A stretch of DNA of 64,000 nt from positions 34,318 through 98,317 of the forward strand of contig JBBRMY010000001.1 of assembly GCA_038230595.1 (NCBI GenBank), in the 5' to 3' direction. Within the stretch, counting starts at the first letter, position 1. Every line of letters begins with the position of its first letter. Source of the stretch: JBBRMY01 sp038230595 (GTDB taxonomy: Bacteria; Bacteroidota; Ignavibacteria; Tepidaquicellales; Tepidaquicellaceae). Below, in pieces: positions 52,381 to 61,648 of the stretch. A program made the position numbers and the translations under genes. Under the pieces are notes generated by a model, which was given only the letters and a program-made list of their open reading frames with translations, was not told where the DNA came from and made no database searches.

Positions 52381-52440
52381 ACGATTTTTATCTTACCCTT
52401 AATCTTAGTATTTTCTATATATCAAATTAAAACCGAAAAA

Positions 52441-55419
52441 ATGAATTTATTTACCAAAAGGATCTTTTCATTCCTGATCGGTATTGCTGTAATTTCTGTT
52501 CTTGTTTTTACTCTATCCAGAAATTCCACCAGTACCAACAGCTTTTCTTACATCTATGATGACAAAGACTATATTGACGGAGAAATGATCGTCTCGTTTA
52601 AAAACAATGCTGATGCAGATCTGTTTGCACACAAGATGAATAATATAGGACTAAAAGCAGCAGAAAGGCTTATCCCTTCAATGAATATCTGGTTAATGAA
52701 ATTTGACAGAACAAAAAGTTCAAATGAGTCTGCGCTTATCTCTGTAAAATCGCAACCTGAAGTTGATATTGCTCAGTTCAATCATAAAACTCAGGAAAGA
52801 AATACTACTCCTAATGATACAAGGTTTGCCGAGCAATGGGACTACAATAATACCGGTCAGACAGGTGGAACCCCAGGCGCTGATGTAAAAGGTCCTGCAG
52901 CATGGGATATATCTACCGGAGGAAATACAGCTCTAGGAGATACAGTTGTAGTTTGTCTTGTTGACGGTGGAAATGATCTGACACATCCTGATCTTTCATA
53001 TTGGAAGAACAGAGGTGAAATTCCGGGAAACGGAATTGATGATGATGGAAACGGATACATTGATGATGTTGATGGATGGAATGCTATCAATAATAATGGA
53101 GTCATTTCGAGTGCTTCACACGGAACTCACGTTGCGGGTACAATGGGAGCTATTGGAAATAATTCACAAGGCGTAACAGGCGTTAACTGGAAAGTAAAAG
53201 TTATGAGTGTTATAGGATCTACAAGTTCAGAAGCAGTAGCAGTGAGAGCTTATGGTTATGTAGTTACAATGAGAAGATTATATAATCAGACTAACGGAAC
53301 AAAAGGCGCATTTGTTGTTTCTACTAATTCATCTTTCGGTGTTGATAATGGCCAGCCTTCAAACTACCCGCTATGGTGTGCAATGTATGATTCGTTAGGT
53401 AAAGTTGGAGTACTTAGTGCAGGAGCAGGACCAAATAATAATGTGAATATAGATGTAGTAGGTGATATCCCCACAGCTTGTCCGAGTGACTGGTTGATCG
53501 CAGTAACAAATACAACAAATACAGATGTAAGAAATTCAGGTGCAGGATATGGACCGATCAATATGGATATCGGCGCACCGGGAACTAACATACTTTCAAC
53601 TCTGCCGGGAAATACTTATGGATTGCTAACAGGTACTTCTATGGCAACTCCTCACGTAGCAGGGGCAGTTGGATTAATGTATGCAGCAGCGGGATCAAAT
53701 TTTATTCAGCTTGCAAAGACAAAGCCTGATTCAGTTGCAAAGCTTTTCAAGCAATTTATGCTATCAAGTGTCGATACACTTCCGGGATTATCAACTGAAG
53801 TTCTTTCTAAAGGTAGATTGAATCTTTATAAATCTTTATTAAAAGTAAAAACCGTTCCTGTACCGGTACTTAATTCATATAATCTTACTGTTCCTGCAGC
53901 GGGAACTACTATTACGACATTACCTAATTCAACTACTCCTGTAAATTTTAACTGGGATACTTGTGCAACAGGTGTAACTTATAAATTTATTTTTGGTTCA
54001 CCAAGCGCTCCAACAAGAACAATTTCAGTTCCGCTTTCTTCAAATTCATGGTCATTAACAAACGGACAGCTTGATGCAATTCTTGCTAGCAAAGGTGTAC
54101 TTCAGGGTCAATCGCTAGTCGGCTCATGGGATGTATATGCATACAGAACTTTACCTACAATTGATTCTTTAAAAGCAACCAATGGTCCGAGAGCATTAAC
54201 ATTAACACGAGGTGTTCCGGTTTTGGCTGCATTTAATTTATCTGCTCCGGCAAATGGATTAGTTGTAACTACTAACCCTATCGATCCTGCACCTATAAAT
54301 TTTATTTGGACACGATCCGGAACAGGCGGAGCAACTTACAAATGGCTTTATAAAACAGGTGCATCATATTCAGACCCTGCAACTATGAGAATATTATCAA
54401 ACAATAATGGTTTCGATACTGTCTTATCTCTGAGAACTTCCCAGCTTGATACAATTTTAGCAGGAATTGGAGTTGCACCCGGGGATTCAGTTTCAGGATT
54501 CTGGAGAGTGAGAGCTTATTCAGCTGATTCATTAAATTCCACTGCTCCTGACAGACAGATCAAATTCAAAAGAGCAGGACTGCTTCCGTTGTTTCAGAAT
54601 TTTGCAGATGCATCTATGCCTCCTGCTTTCTGGACAGTAAGTTTAGGAACAGCTGCATCTCAATACTGGCTTAGAAGCAGTGCGACTGCATTTGGTACCG
54701 GCACAACAGGCTCAGCAGAATATAATTTCTACTTGGCTTCAGCAACAACCGGACCTCAGACTTTAACAAGCAACCAGTTTCCGCCTGTTGTGGCAGGAAC
54801 TAATTATCTGAGATTTAATTATGCCTGTGCATATTACGGAGCAACTTATATTGATTCATTAATTATTGAAACTTCCGCTGATGCCGGAACTTCTTGGACA
54901 AGACTGATCGAAACATATCAGTCACCAACTCTTTCATCCGGTGTAAACAGTACACAGATAATTTCTACAGTATCTACAACAACTTCATTTACTCCGACAG
55001 CATCACAATGGGCAACAAAAGTATTTGCAATGCCGGTTGGTACAAATAAAGTAAGATTCGTTGCAAAAAGTGCATTTGGAAATAATTTATTTATTGATGA
55101 TATAACTTCAGGAACAATAACGGGTGTGGGAAGTCAGGTAACTTTGAACGTTCCGCAGAAATATGAATTGTTCCAGAATTATCCGAATCCATTTAATCCT
55201 TCCACAAAAATAAATTTTGATATTCCTAAAGCTGGAATTGTAACTCTCAAAATATATGATCTGACAGGAAGAGAAATAACACAGCTTGTAAATGACAATA
55301 TGTCTGCCGGAAACTATTCAATAGATTTCAATGCAGCAAACATTGCAAGTGGAGTTTATTTCTATAGACTTGAAGCTGCTGACTTTGTACAGTCTAAGCG
55401 AATGGTTCTGTTAAAATAA
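52441..55419 (+). CDS. T9SS-secreted subtilisin-like (S8) protease
   Basis: A 992-residue protein with an N-terminal hydrophobic signal (about 8-28). A propeptide (EMIVSFKNNADADLFAHKM) precedes the subtilase domain, with a complete triad: D175 (CLVDGGND), H227 (SHGTHVAG) and S400 (GTSMATPHVAG). Two related Ig-like modules follow (NLTVPAAGTTITTLPN and NLSAPANGLVVTTNP), then a jelly-roll-like region and the T9SS domain (NYPNPFNPSTKINF). It is expected to be released or anchored at the cell surface, for protein degradation. Followed by a strong terminator. Confidence 0.93.
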   Translation: MNLFTKRIFSFLIGIAVISVLVFTLSRNSTSTNSFSYIYDDKDYIDGEMIVSFKNNADADLFAHKMNNIGLKAAERLIPSMNIWLMKFDRTKSSNESALISVKSQPEVDIAQFNHKTQERNTTPNDTRFAEQWDYNNTGQTGGTPGADVKGPAAWDISTGGNTALGDTVVVCLVDGGNDLTHPDLSYWKNRGEIPGNGIDDDGNGYIDDVDGWNAINNNGVISSASHGTHVAGTMGAIGNNSQGVTGVNWKVKVMSVIGSTSSEAVAVRAYGYVVTMRRLYNQTNGTKGAFVVSTNSSFGVDNGQPSNYPLWCAMYDSLGKVGVLSAGAGPNNNVNIDVVGDIPTACPSDWLIAVTNTTNTDVRNSGAGYGPINMDIGAPGTNILSTLPGNTYGLLTGTSMATPHVAGAVGLMYAAAGSNFIQLAKTKPDSVAKLFKQFMLSSVDTLPGLSTEVLSKGRLNLYKSLLKVKTVPVPVLNSYNLTVPAAGTTITTLPNSTTPVNFNWDTCATGVTYKFIFGSPSAPTRTISVPLSSNSWSLTNGQLDAILASKGVLQGQSLVGSWDVYAYRTLPTIDSLKATNGPRALTLTRGVPVLAAFNLSAPANGLVVTTNPIDPAPINFIWTRSGTGGATYKWLYKTGASYSDPATMRILSNNNGFDTVLSLRTSQLDTILAGIGVAPGDSVSGFWRVRAYSADSLNSTAPDRQIKFKRAGLLPLFQNFADASMPPAFWTVSLGTAASQYWLRSSATAFGTGTTGSAEYNFYLASATTGPQTLTSNQFPPVVAGTNYLRFNYACAYYGATYIDSLIIETSADAGTSWTRLIETYQSPTLSSGVNSTQIISTVSTTTSFTPTASQWATKVFAMPVGTNKVRFVAKSAFGNNLFIDDITSGTITGVGSQVTLNVPQKYELFQNYPNPFNPSTKINFDIPKAGIVTLKIYDLTGREITQLVNDNMSAGNYSIDFNAANIASGVYFYRLEAADFVQSKRMVLLK

Positions 55420-55442
55420 AAGAATTAAAATATTACGTTATT

Positions 55443-55480
55443 AAAAAAGGTGAATCTGCTTCGGCAGATTCACCTTTTTT
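55443..55480. terminator. Strong terminator with TTCG tetraloop
   Basis: A perfect 17-bp stem (AAAAAAGGTGAATCTGC, complement on the right) with a TTCG loop, between the convergent subtilase and kynureninase genes. Confidence 0.93.
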
Positions 55481-55512
55481 AATTTGAAACAGTTACTAAA
55501 ATTTTTCAGATC

Positions 55513-56802
55513 TTAAACTAACTTCTTCAATATCTCAACTACATTAAATACATCTTCAAAGCTGTTATACAAAGGAACAGGTGCAAGCCTTACCACATCC
55601 GGTTCTCTCCAGTCACATATAACATTATTTTTATTCAGATCTTCGTATAACTTTCTGCCATTATTTTTAATGCTTAAGGAAAGCTGACATCCCCTCTGAA
55701 TAGGATCTTCAGGAGTAATAACTTTAATTTTATCAGATGAAATATTTTCTTTTATTAAAAAATCTAAAAAACCTGTCAGTTTTTCACTTTTTGTTCTGAG
55801 ATTTTTTATACCTGCTTCATGAAAAATATCCAGGGATGCTTTTAATGAAGCTAACTGAAAAATAGGGGGATTGCTAAGCTGCCAGGATTCTACCGTATTT
55901 ATCGGCTCAAATTCCGGCTTCATTAAAAATCTAACTTTTTTATTATTGCCCCACCAGCCTTCCAGCTTTGGAATTTTTCTATCAGTATGAAATCTTTCAT
56001 GTACATATGCTCCTCCTATAGCTCCCGGTCCGCCGTTCAGGTATTTATAATTGCACCAGACGGCAAAGTCTGCATTCCAGTCATGCATATTCATTAAAAC
56101 ATTTCCTGCAGCGTGAGCAAGATCAAATCCAACTCTGCATCCTCTTTTATGTCCCAGCTCTGCAACAGTTTTCATATCAAATACCTGTCCGCTGTAATAG
56201 TTCACTCCGGCAAGCATTATTAACGCAATTTCATTTCCTCTTTCATCAATAATATCAAGCAGGTCATTTCTTTTAATATAATTGTCGCCTTCTTTAGGAG
56301 CAACTTCTATCAGAGATTCTTTTGGATCGTAGCCATGAAATCTGATCTGAGATCTGACTGCATACTGATCAGAAGGGAAAGCATTTTTTTCAATTAATAT
56401 TTTATTTCTTTCTTTAGTAGGAGTATAAAAGGAAGCCATCATAAGGTGAAGATTAACTGAAAGAGAATTCATGTTAACCACTTCCGTTTCTTTTGCTCCT
56501 ACAATTTCTGTAGTTTGCTTTGCAAGAAATTCATGATATGGTATCCAGGGATTTTTTGCTTTTTCAACACCGTCTATACCAAGCATCTGCCAGTCTTTCA
56601 TCTCCTGCTCAACATACTCTCTTGCAGTTTTAGGCTGAAGTCCCAAAGAGTTTCCGCAAAAATAAAGCACTTCCTCCTTGTTTTCACCAAAAGGAATATA
56701 AAATTTATCCCGGTAGCTTTTTAATGTATCCATCTTGTCGCATTTTTTTGCGAAGCCGGAGGAATTCTCAAAGCTGTTAGCAAGCGAATTTTCGAAACTC
56801 AT
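55513..56802 (-). CDS. kynU: Kynureninase
   Basis: A 429-residue PLP enzyme that cleaves kynurenine or 3-hydroxykynurenine. Visible features: YFCGNSLGLQPKTAREYVEQ at the N-terminus; GFDLAHAAGNVLMNMHDWNADF with the cofactor Asp; the PLP-binding Lys in WCNYKYLNGGPG; and the domain ending VICDWREPDVVRLAPVPLYN. Other kynurenine-pathway genes are not in the window, so it may serve tryptophan breakdown or NAD synthesis. Single gene. Confidence 0.95.
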   Translation of the reverse strand: MSFENSLANSFENSSGFAKKCDKMDTLKSYRDKFYIPFGENKEEVLYFCGNSLGLQPKTAREYVEQEMKDWQMLGIDGVEKAKNPWIPYHEFLAKQTTEIVGAKETEVVNMNSLSVNLHLMMASFYTPTKERNKILIEKNAFPSDQYAVRSQIRFHGYDPKESLIEVAPKEGDNYIKRNDLLDIIDERGNEIALIMLAGVNYYSGQVFDMKTVAELGHKRGCRVGFDLAHAAGNVLMNMHDWNADFAVWCNYKYLNGGPGAIGGAYVHERFHTDRKIPKLEGWWGNNKKVRFLMKPEFEPINTVESWQLSNPPIFQLASLKASLDIFHEAGIKNLRTKSEKLTGFLDFLIKENISSDKIKVITPEDPIQRGCQLSLSIKNNGRKLYEDLNKNNVICDWREPDVVRLAPVPLYNSFEDVFNVVEILKKLV

Positions 56803-56934
56803 ATATTACATTTTTTGAAATATCCTTAAATTAATATTAATATGTAATTCCAACATGTATACTTATTAACTGCCTTCATTAAATTTTATACTGTATTAAA
56901 CATCTAAATCCAATAATTTATAAAAACGACAATA

Positions 56935-57414
56935 TTGAAACCACAAAATTTTCGTACAGGATTTGGCTATGACGTTCACAGGCTTGTACGCGGAAGAAAG
57001 CTCATACTTGGAGGTGTAGAAATTCCTGCTTCCTATGGGCTAACCGGACATTCCGATGCTGATGTACTTCTTCATGCTGTATGCGATTCTATTCTCGGTG
57101 CTGCAGGGTATGCTGATATTGGTAATCAATTTCCGAATACTGATATGAAATACAAAGATATTTCAAGCCTCACTCTTCTAAAAGAATGTTATAAGCTCTT
57201 GAAGAAAAAAGATTTCAGGATCGTTAATATTGACTGTATGGTAATTCTTGAATCGCCTAAGATATATAAATATGTTGAAATGATGAAAATAAATATTTCT
57301 GCAGTTCTTAAAACTAAAAACATTTCTATTAAAGCTACAACATCTGAAGGGCTTGGCTTTGTCGGACAGGGAAAAGGATGTGTAGCGTATTGTACGGCAT
57401 TGATCTATAAATAA
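56935..57414 (+). CDS. ispF: 2-C-methyl-D-erythritol 2,4-cyclodiphosphate synthase
   Basis: A 159-residue enzyme of the non-mevalonate isoprenoid pathway, trimeric with a zinc site. TTG start at 56935. Hallmarks: FGYDVHRLV (metal ligands D and H), LGGVEIPASYGLTGHSDADV with the third ligand His, GAAGYADIGNQFPNTD, and near the end SIKATTSEGLGFVGQGKG. First gene of a short plus-strand run with PAP2 and lnt. Confidence 0.95.
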   Translation: MKPQNFRTGFGYDVHRLVRGRKLILGGVEIPASYGLTGHSDADVLLHAVCDSILGAAGYADIGNQFPNTDMKYKDISSLTLLKECYKLLKKKDFRIVNIDCMVILESPKIYKYVEMMKINISAVLKTKNISIKATTSEGLGFVGQGKGCVAYCTALIYK

Positions 57415-57427
57415 CAATTGTTCCTGT

Positions 57428-57994
57428 ATGGACTTTCTTCAGATATTAGATGAAAAGCTTTTCTACTTTATCAATGTAACCTGTTCCAATTCTCTTTTTG
57501 ATAAGCTTATGCCGTTCGTTACAGCGCGGGAGAACTGGTTCATGTTTTATATTATAATGGGATTGTATCTTCTTATCAAAGGAGGAAAAAAAGGAATTAT
57601 TGTAGTAGTGTTATGTCTTATTCTTGTAACTCTTACTGATCAGCTGAATAGTTTTGTTTTCAAGGCTTTTATCCACAGGGTAAGACCTTGCAATGTATTG
57701 CCTGCAGTTCATCTTCTGGTAAATTGTACAGACTCATTTTCTTTTCCTTCTTCTCATGCTGTTAATAACTTTGCTGCCGCCACTCTTATTTCCCATTTCT
57801 ATAAAAATATGAAGATTCCGCTTTTCATTGGAGCCTCCTTAGTAGCAATATCAAGAGTTTTTGTCGGAGTTCATTATCCTTTCGATGTAATTGGAGGAGC
57901 TGTAATAGGAATGATCATGGCTTTTATTCTAATATTATTATTTGAATTGCTTGCGGGCAAAATAAAGTATCTGAAAATAAAAGGAGCCCGTTGA
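57428..57994 (+). CDS. PAP2-family membrane phosphatase
   Basis: A 188-residue integral membrane protein with about five membrane segments. The three-part phosphatase signature is complete: KAFIHRVRPCN, then SFPSSHAVNNFAA, then SRVFVGVHYPFDVIGG. Probably dephosphorylates undecaprenyl pyrophosphate or a phospholipid. Its stop TGA overlaps the lnt start TTG (TTGA), showing tight coupling. Confidence 0.9.
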   Translation: MDFLQILDEKLFYFINVTCSNSLFDKLMPFVTARENWFMFYIIMGLYLLIKGGKKGIIVVVLCLILVTLTDQLNSFVFKAFIHRVRPCNVLPAVHLLVNCTDSFSFPSSHAVNNFAAATLISHFYKNMKIPLFIGASLVAISRVFVGVHYPFDVIGGAVIGMIMAFILILLFELLAGKIKYLKIKGAR

Positions 57995-59658
57995 TAATAT
58001 TTTATGATAAAACGGGTACGAGGATTAAGCCAATTTGGTTATGTATTTTAAGCGGGCTACTGCTTGGCTTTTCCTTTCCACCTTTTAATTTTTATATAAC
58101 GGTCTTTGCAGGATTAGTTATCTTTCTGCATGTGATCGATGAGACTGTAACTTTTAAAAGTTATTTCAGAAGAGCATATGTAGTTTTTTTTGTTTGTGAT
58201 CTCATTGCCGTTTCATGGCTGATCTATTCAGGTCTCAGAGAGAATGCCGATATATTTCTTTGTATTAGCGGTGTTCTTGTGCAGCTTTTTCATCCTCTGT
58301 TTTATGTTATCCCTCTTTCATTATTCCATTTTGTTCAGAGAAAAAGAAAAATTCATCCGGTATTGAAAATACTTTTCTTTGCTGTGATATATACTTCTGC
58401 AGATTATCTAAATAATCTTTCTCAGTTCAGCTTCCCATGGATACTTCTCGGGAATTCTTTCACATATCAGCTGCACAAAATTCAAATTGTTGAAATTGTT
58501 GGAGTTTTTGGATTATCTCTTTGGGCAGCAGGACTATCTGCTGTAATATACTATTATTATAGAAAGCTTTACTCTTCCGATTTTTGTATCAGATCTCCAA
58601 AAACTATTACTGCTATAATAGTAATATTATTTATTTATTTTGTTCCTGATCTCTATACATTCTTATTTGTAAATAAAACGTTGCAGGAAAATATAGGGGA
58701 CAGAAAAGTAAATATTGGTATTGTTCAGCCTAACGTTGACCCTTGGGTGAAATGGGGAGGAAAGCAGGATAATCTTGTTAGTGATTATCTGAATGAGATA
58801 AGGGATATAAAAAAAAAGGACTCTTCAATTGAGCTGATAATGTTTCCTGAAACGGCTATACCTTTTTATATTCTCAACAGCTCTTATAATGAAAAATATA
58901 TGAGGTTTGCGAATCTTGTGGATTCGTTAAATACTCCGCTTCTGATTGGTGCTCCATATTACGAAACATATAAAAATAAAAGTGATGCACCCCTTGATGC
59001 GAGAAAGTATGATACTGCCGGAGATATTTTATATGATGCATATAACTCCGCTTTGTTTATTCTTCCGCATGTAAGCAAGGATTCCATTCCAATTTATAAA
59101 AAAATGAAGCTCGTTATCGGTGCTGAAAGAATTCCATATCAGGAAAAGCTTTTATGGCTGAGCAATCTGGTTTCATGGGGTACTGGCATAAGCGCATGGC
59201 AGGTCGGAAAGGATACACTCGTTTTTCATAACAAAGACTACAAATTTAATTCTGCTATTTGTTATGAATCAGTTTATCCGGCTTTTTTTGCAAACTATGT
59301 AGACAAGGGCGCACAATTCTGCTCTATAATCACAAACGACGGCTGGTGGTGGAAATTTTTCGGCACAGTTCAGCATCAGCAGTATGCAATTCTCCGTGCA
59401 ATTGAAAATCGCAGATGGATAGCAAGGTCTGCAAATACAGGGATATCATGCTTCATAGATCCGTACGGAAATGTATTCGATAAAACTCCAATCTACGAGA
59501 ATGCTGAAATTATAAAAACTATCGGACTGCGAACAGATAAAACTTTTTATACAACTCATGCAGATCTGATTCCGATCATTTGTATATATATAAGCTTAGG
59601 ATTGTTAGGATTTGTAATTGTAACTCGCATTTTGAAAAAAGAAATAGAAGAATGTTAA
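57991..59658 (+). CDS. lnt: Apolipoprotein N-acyltransferase
   Basis: A 555-residue inner-membrane enzyme that adds the third acyl chain to lipoproteins. TTG start, with AAGGAG seven bases upstream, one of few clear Shine-Dalgarno sites here. The N-terminal half has several membrane segments; the nitrilase-like domain (about 245-510) holds Glu in MFPETAIPF, Lys in KKMKLVIGAERIP and Cys in SAICYESVYP. The many lipoproteins in this window are plausible substrates. Confidence 0.92.
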   Translation: MIIFYDKTGTRIKPIWLCILSGLLLGFSFPPFNFYITVFAGLVIFLHVIDETVTFKSYFRRAYVVFFVCDLIAVSWLIYSGLRENADIFLCISGVLVQLFHPLFYVIPLSLFHFVQRKRKIHPVLKILFFAVIYTSADYLNNLSQFSFPWILLGNSFTYQLHKIQIVEIVGVFGLSLWAAGLSAVIYYYYRKLYSSDFCIRSPKTITAIIVILFIYFVPDLYTFLFVNKTLQENIGDRKVNIGIVQPNVDPWVKWGGKQDNLVSDYLNEIRDIKKKDSSIELIMFPETAIPFYILNSSYNEKYMRFANLVDSLNTPLLIGAPYYETYKNKSDAPLDARKYDTAGDILYDAYNSALFILPHVSKDSIPIYKKMKLVIGAERIPYQEKLLWLSNLVSWGTGISAWQVGKDTLVFHNKDYKFNSAICYESVYPAFFANYVDKGAQFCSIITNDGWWWKFFGTVQHQQYAILRAIENRRWIARSANTGISCFIDPYGNVFDKTPIYENAEIIKTIGLRTDKTFYTTHADLIPIICIYISLGLLGFVIVTRILKKEIEEC

Positions 59659-59712
59659 GAATGTTTTAACTAACCGCTTCTCAACCTCCGTGAGTTAAAC
59701 TATTTTCGTTCT

Positions 59713-59789
59713 AAATCCCGTAGGGATGAGATATTTGTAACATTGATTAACTCCGAAGATTAAACCCCGTAGGGGTGACATACTTGTAA
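59713..59789. repeat. Two copies of palindromic repeat family D (CCCGTAGGG)
   Basis: Two direct copies: AAATCCCGTAGGGATGAGAT at 59713-59732 and AAACCCCGTAGGGGTGACAT at 59762-59781, each followed by a TTGTAA-type tail. The hairpin arms are ATCCC/GGGAT in the first and ACCCC/GGGGT in the second, so both members of one base pair changed together. Located between lnt and the DUF2071 gene, preceded by CTCCGnnGA-like sequence. Confidence 0.8.
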
Positions 59790-59814
59790 TTATAATTTTG
59801 CATGATATTGTATA

Positions 59815-60534
59815 ATGTCTGACCAACCTAAGATCTTCCTCACTGCTGAATGGCGAAAACTCGCTATAGCTAACTATTCCGTTGATCCTGAGATCCTTAA
59901 AAAATATTTACCTTACAAAACCGAACTGGATCTATGGAATGGAAAGTGTTATGTCAGTCTGATCGGTTTCATGTTCCTCGATACAAAAGTAAAAGGTATC
60001 AGCATTCCATTTCACATAAATTTCGAAGAAATAAATTTAAGATTTTATGTTCGACATAAAGTAAATAATGAATGGAGAAGAGGAGTTGTATTCATAAAAG
60101 AAATAGTTTCTAAGCCATTACTCGCCTTTGTTGCTAATACAATTTATGGAGAGAATTATAAAGCAATGAAGACTAAGCATAAATGGAGAGAAGATGAAGA
60201 TTCTTTAACAGTTGAATATAAATGGAAAATTAAAAGATGGAACAGCTTTATAGTAACTGCTGAAAATGCATCAAAAGATATTGAAGCGGGGAGTGAAGAA
60301 GAATTTATTACTGAGCATTTTTGGGGTTACACCAGATTAAATGAAAAGAAAACTTCAGAGTATGGGGTTGAGCATCCAAAGTGGAAAATGTTTGATGTAA
60401 AGCATTATCAGATCAATGTTAACTATATATCAGTTTATGGTTCAGAGTTTGGCTCTCTCACAACCCAAAAACCTGATTCTGTTTTTCTAGCAGAGGGATC
60501 AGAGATAATTGTAAGAGCAGGTAGAAAGATATAA
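59815..60534 (+). CDS. YqjF-like DUF2071 protein
   Basis: A 239-residue cytoplasmic protein of the DUF2071/YqjF type. Characteristic are FLTAEWRKLAIANYSVDPEI, then YLPYKTELDLWNGKCYVSLI with GFMF, INFEEINLRFYV and RRGVVFIKEIVSKPLLAFVA. The fold is related to acetoacetate decarboxylase-like beta-barrels; the function is not known. Isolated behind the repeat pair. Confidence 0.85.
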   Translation: MSDQPKIFLTAEWRKLAIANYSVDPEILKKYLPYKTELDLWNGKCYVSLIGFMFLDTKVKGISIPFHINFEEINLRFYVRHKVNNEWRRGVVFIKEIVSKPLLAFVANTIYGENYKAMKTKHKWREDEDSLTVEYKWKIKRWNSFIVTAENASKDIEAGSEEEFITEHFWGYTRLNEKKTSEYGVEHPKWKMFDVKHYQINVNYISVYGSEFGSLTTQKPDSVFLAEGSEIIVRAGRKI

Positions 60535-60581
60535 CTAACATTAGTCGAGAAGCATTTTTACTCGACTTCAATCGGAATTAA

Positions 60582-60944
60582 TTACTCTTCCCTCGTTACC
60601 ATTGCGCAGGCGTAATCGTCAGTGTGTGAAATGCTAACGTGATATATATCTTTAGAGAATTCGTTTTCTTTAAGGTGTTTAACATAGGGCTTTCCGCGTT
60701 CATCGTTCAGTATTTCAATATCTTTCCAGCTGTAATCTTTTCCTACTCCGGTTCCAAGTGATTTTGAATAAGCTTCTTTTGCTGCAAATCTCCCGGCAAA
60801 ATGCTGCTCAGGCTTTGCAAAAGTTTTGCAATATGCGATCTCGTTCTCAGTAAGTATGCGGGTATAAAATCTCTCACCGGTTCGTTCAATTACACCTTTG
60901 ATCCGCTTTACATCTATAATATCTGTTCCGATTCCTTTTATCAT
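60582..60944 (-). CDS. acpS: Holo-[acyl-carrier-protein] synthase
   Basis: A 120-residue 4'-phosphopantetheinyl transferase that activates ACP. The Mg-binding motifs are complete: GIGTDIIDVKRIKGVIER near the N-terminus and HFAGRFAAKEAYSKSLGTG in the middle; HVSISHTDDYACAMV closes the family pattern. Its start overlaps the stop of the HAD gene by four bases (ATGA), showing co-translation. Confidence 0.95.
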   Translation of the reverse strand: MIKGIGTDIIDVKRIKGVIERTGERFYTRILTENEIAYCKTFAKPEQHFAGRFAAKEAYSKSLGTGVGKDYSWKDIEILNDERGKPYVKHLKENEFSKDIYHVSISHTDDYACAMVTREE

Positions 60945-61633
60945 TTTGTATCAGGAAAGTTCAGATCTTTCACGATCCTTATCAGCTCGGAAATCGAATT
61001 AATTTCATAGTCTGAATTCGGATTTACAGTCTCAAAAGTATCGCCGTATCTGGCAAAAACTGTTTTCATACCAACAAGCTTTGCTCCTACCATATCTCTG
61101 TCAGCCCAATCGCCGATCATTAAGCACTCTTCAGCTTTGCAGCCAAGCTCTTTCAATGCCATATTAAATGGAACAGGGGAAGGCTTTCTTTCTCTCGTTT
61201 CATCATAAGTAATTACTGCATCAAAAATATGCTGAAGATTCAGATTGCTTAATCTCAGCCATGCTTCCTTGGAAGGAGCATCTGAGACTACTGCAAGCTT
61301 CAATCCCATTTTGATCAGTGAAATTAAAGTCGGGAAAACCCCATTGTATGTTGTCAATGATGCAGCCCTTGCGATTCGATACGCAGCAATTCCTGCACTT
61401 AAGATCTTATAATCGATTTTACCATAAACATCGATCAGCAGCTGATCGAAAACCATTTGATACTCAATTCCCTTGGCTTTATATATTACATCTATTCTGT
61501 CTTTGGCTTCTTCAGTAGAAATATTTAGTCCTGAATCTATCATAGCATGAACACCTGCTGCAATAGCAGTCCGCTTCATGAACATAAAATCTGTCAGTGT
61601 ATTATCAAGGTCGAAGACTATAGCTTTTATCAT
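60941..61633 (-). CDS. HAD-superfamily hydrolase
   Basis: A 230-residue haloacid-dehalogenase-type phosphatase. Motif I FDLDNTLTDFMFMK; motif II AVVSDAPSKEAW (Ser-like position); motif III RKPSPVPFN; and motif IV MIGDWADRDMVGAKLVGM, with both acids. Substrate unknown; probable small phosphorylated metabolite. In a coupled minus-strand unit with acpS. Confidence 0.88.
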   Translation of the reverse strand: MIKAIVFDLDNTLTDFMFMKRTAIAAGVHAMIDSGLNISTEEAKDRIDVIYKAKGIEYQMVFDQLLIDVYGKIDYKILSAGIAAYRIARAASLTTYNGVFPTLISLIKMGLKLAVVSDAPSKEAWLRLSNLNLQHIFDAVITYDETRERKPSPVPFNMALKELGCKAEECLMIGDWADRDMVGAKLVGMKTVFARYGDTFETVNPNSDYEINSISELIRIVKDLNFPDTK

Positions 61634-61648
61634 TAGATCATTTATTGG

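Noticed and set aside
60543..60567. AGTCGAG...CTCGACT hairpin between the DUF2071 gene and acpS
   Set aside because: Short stem with no T-tract after it; could be a weak terminator, but support is too thin to list as a feature.
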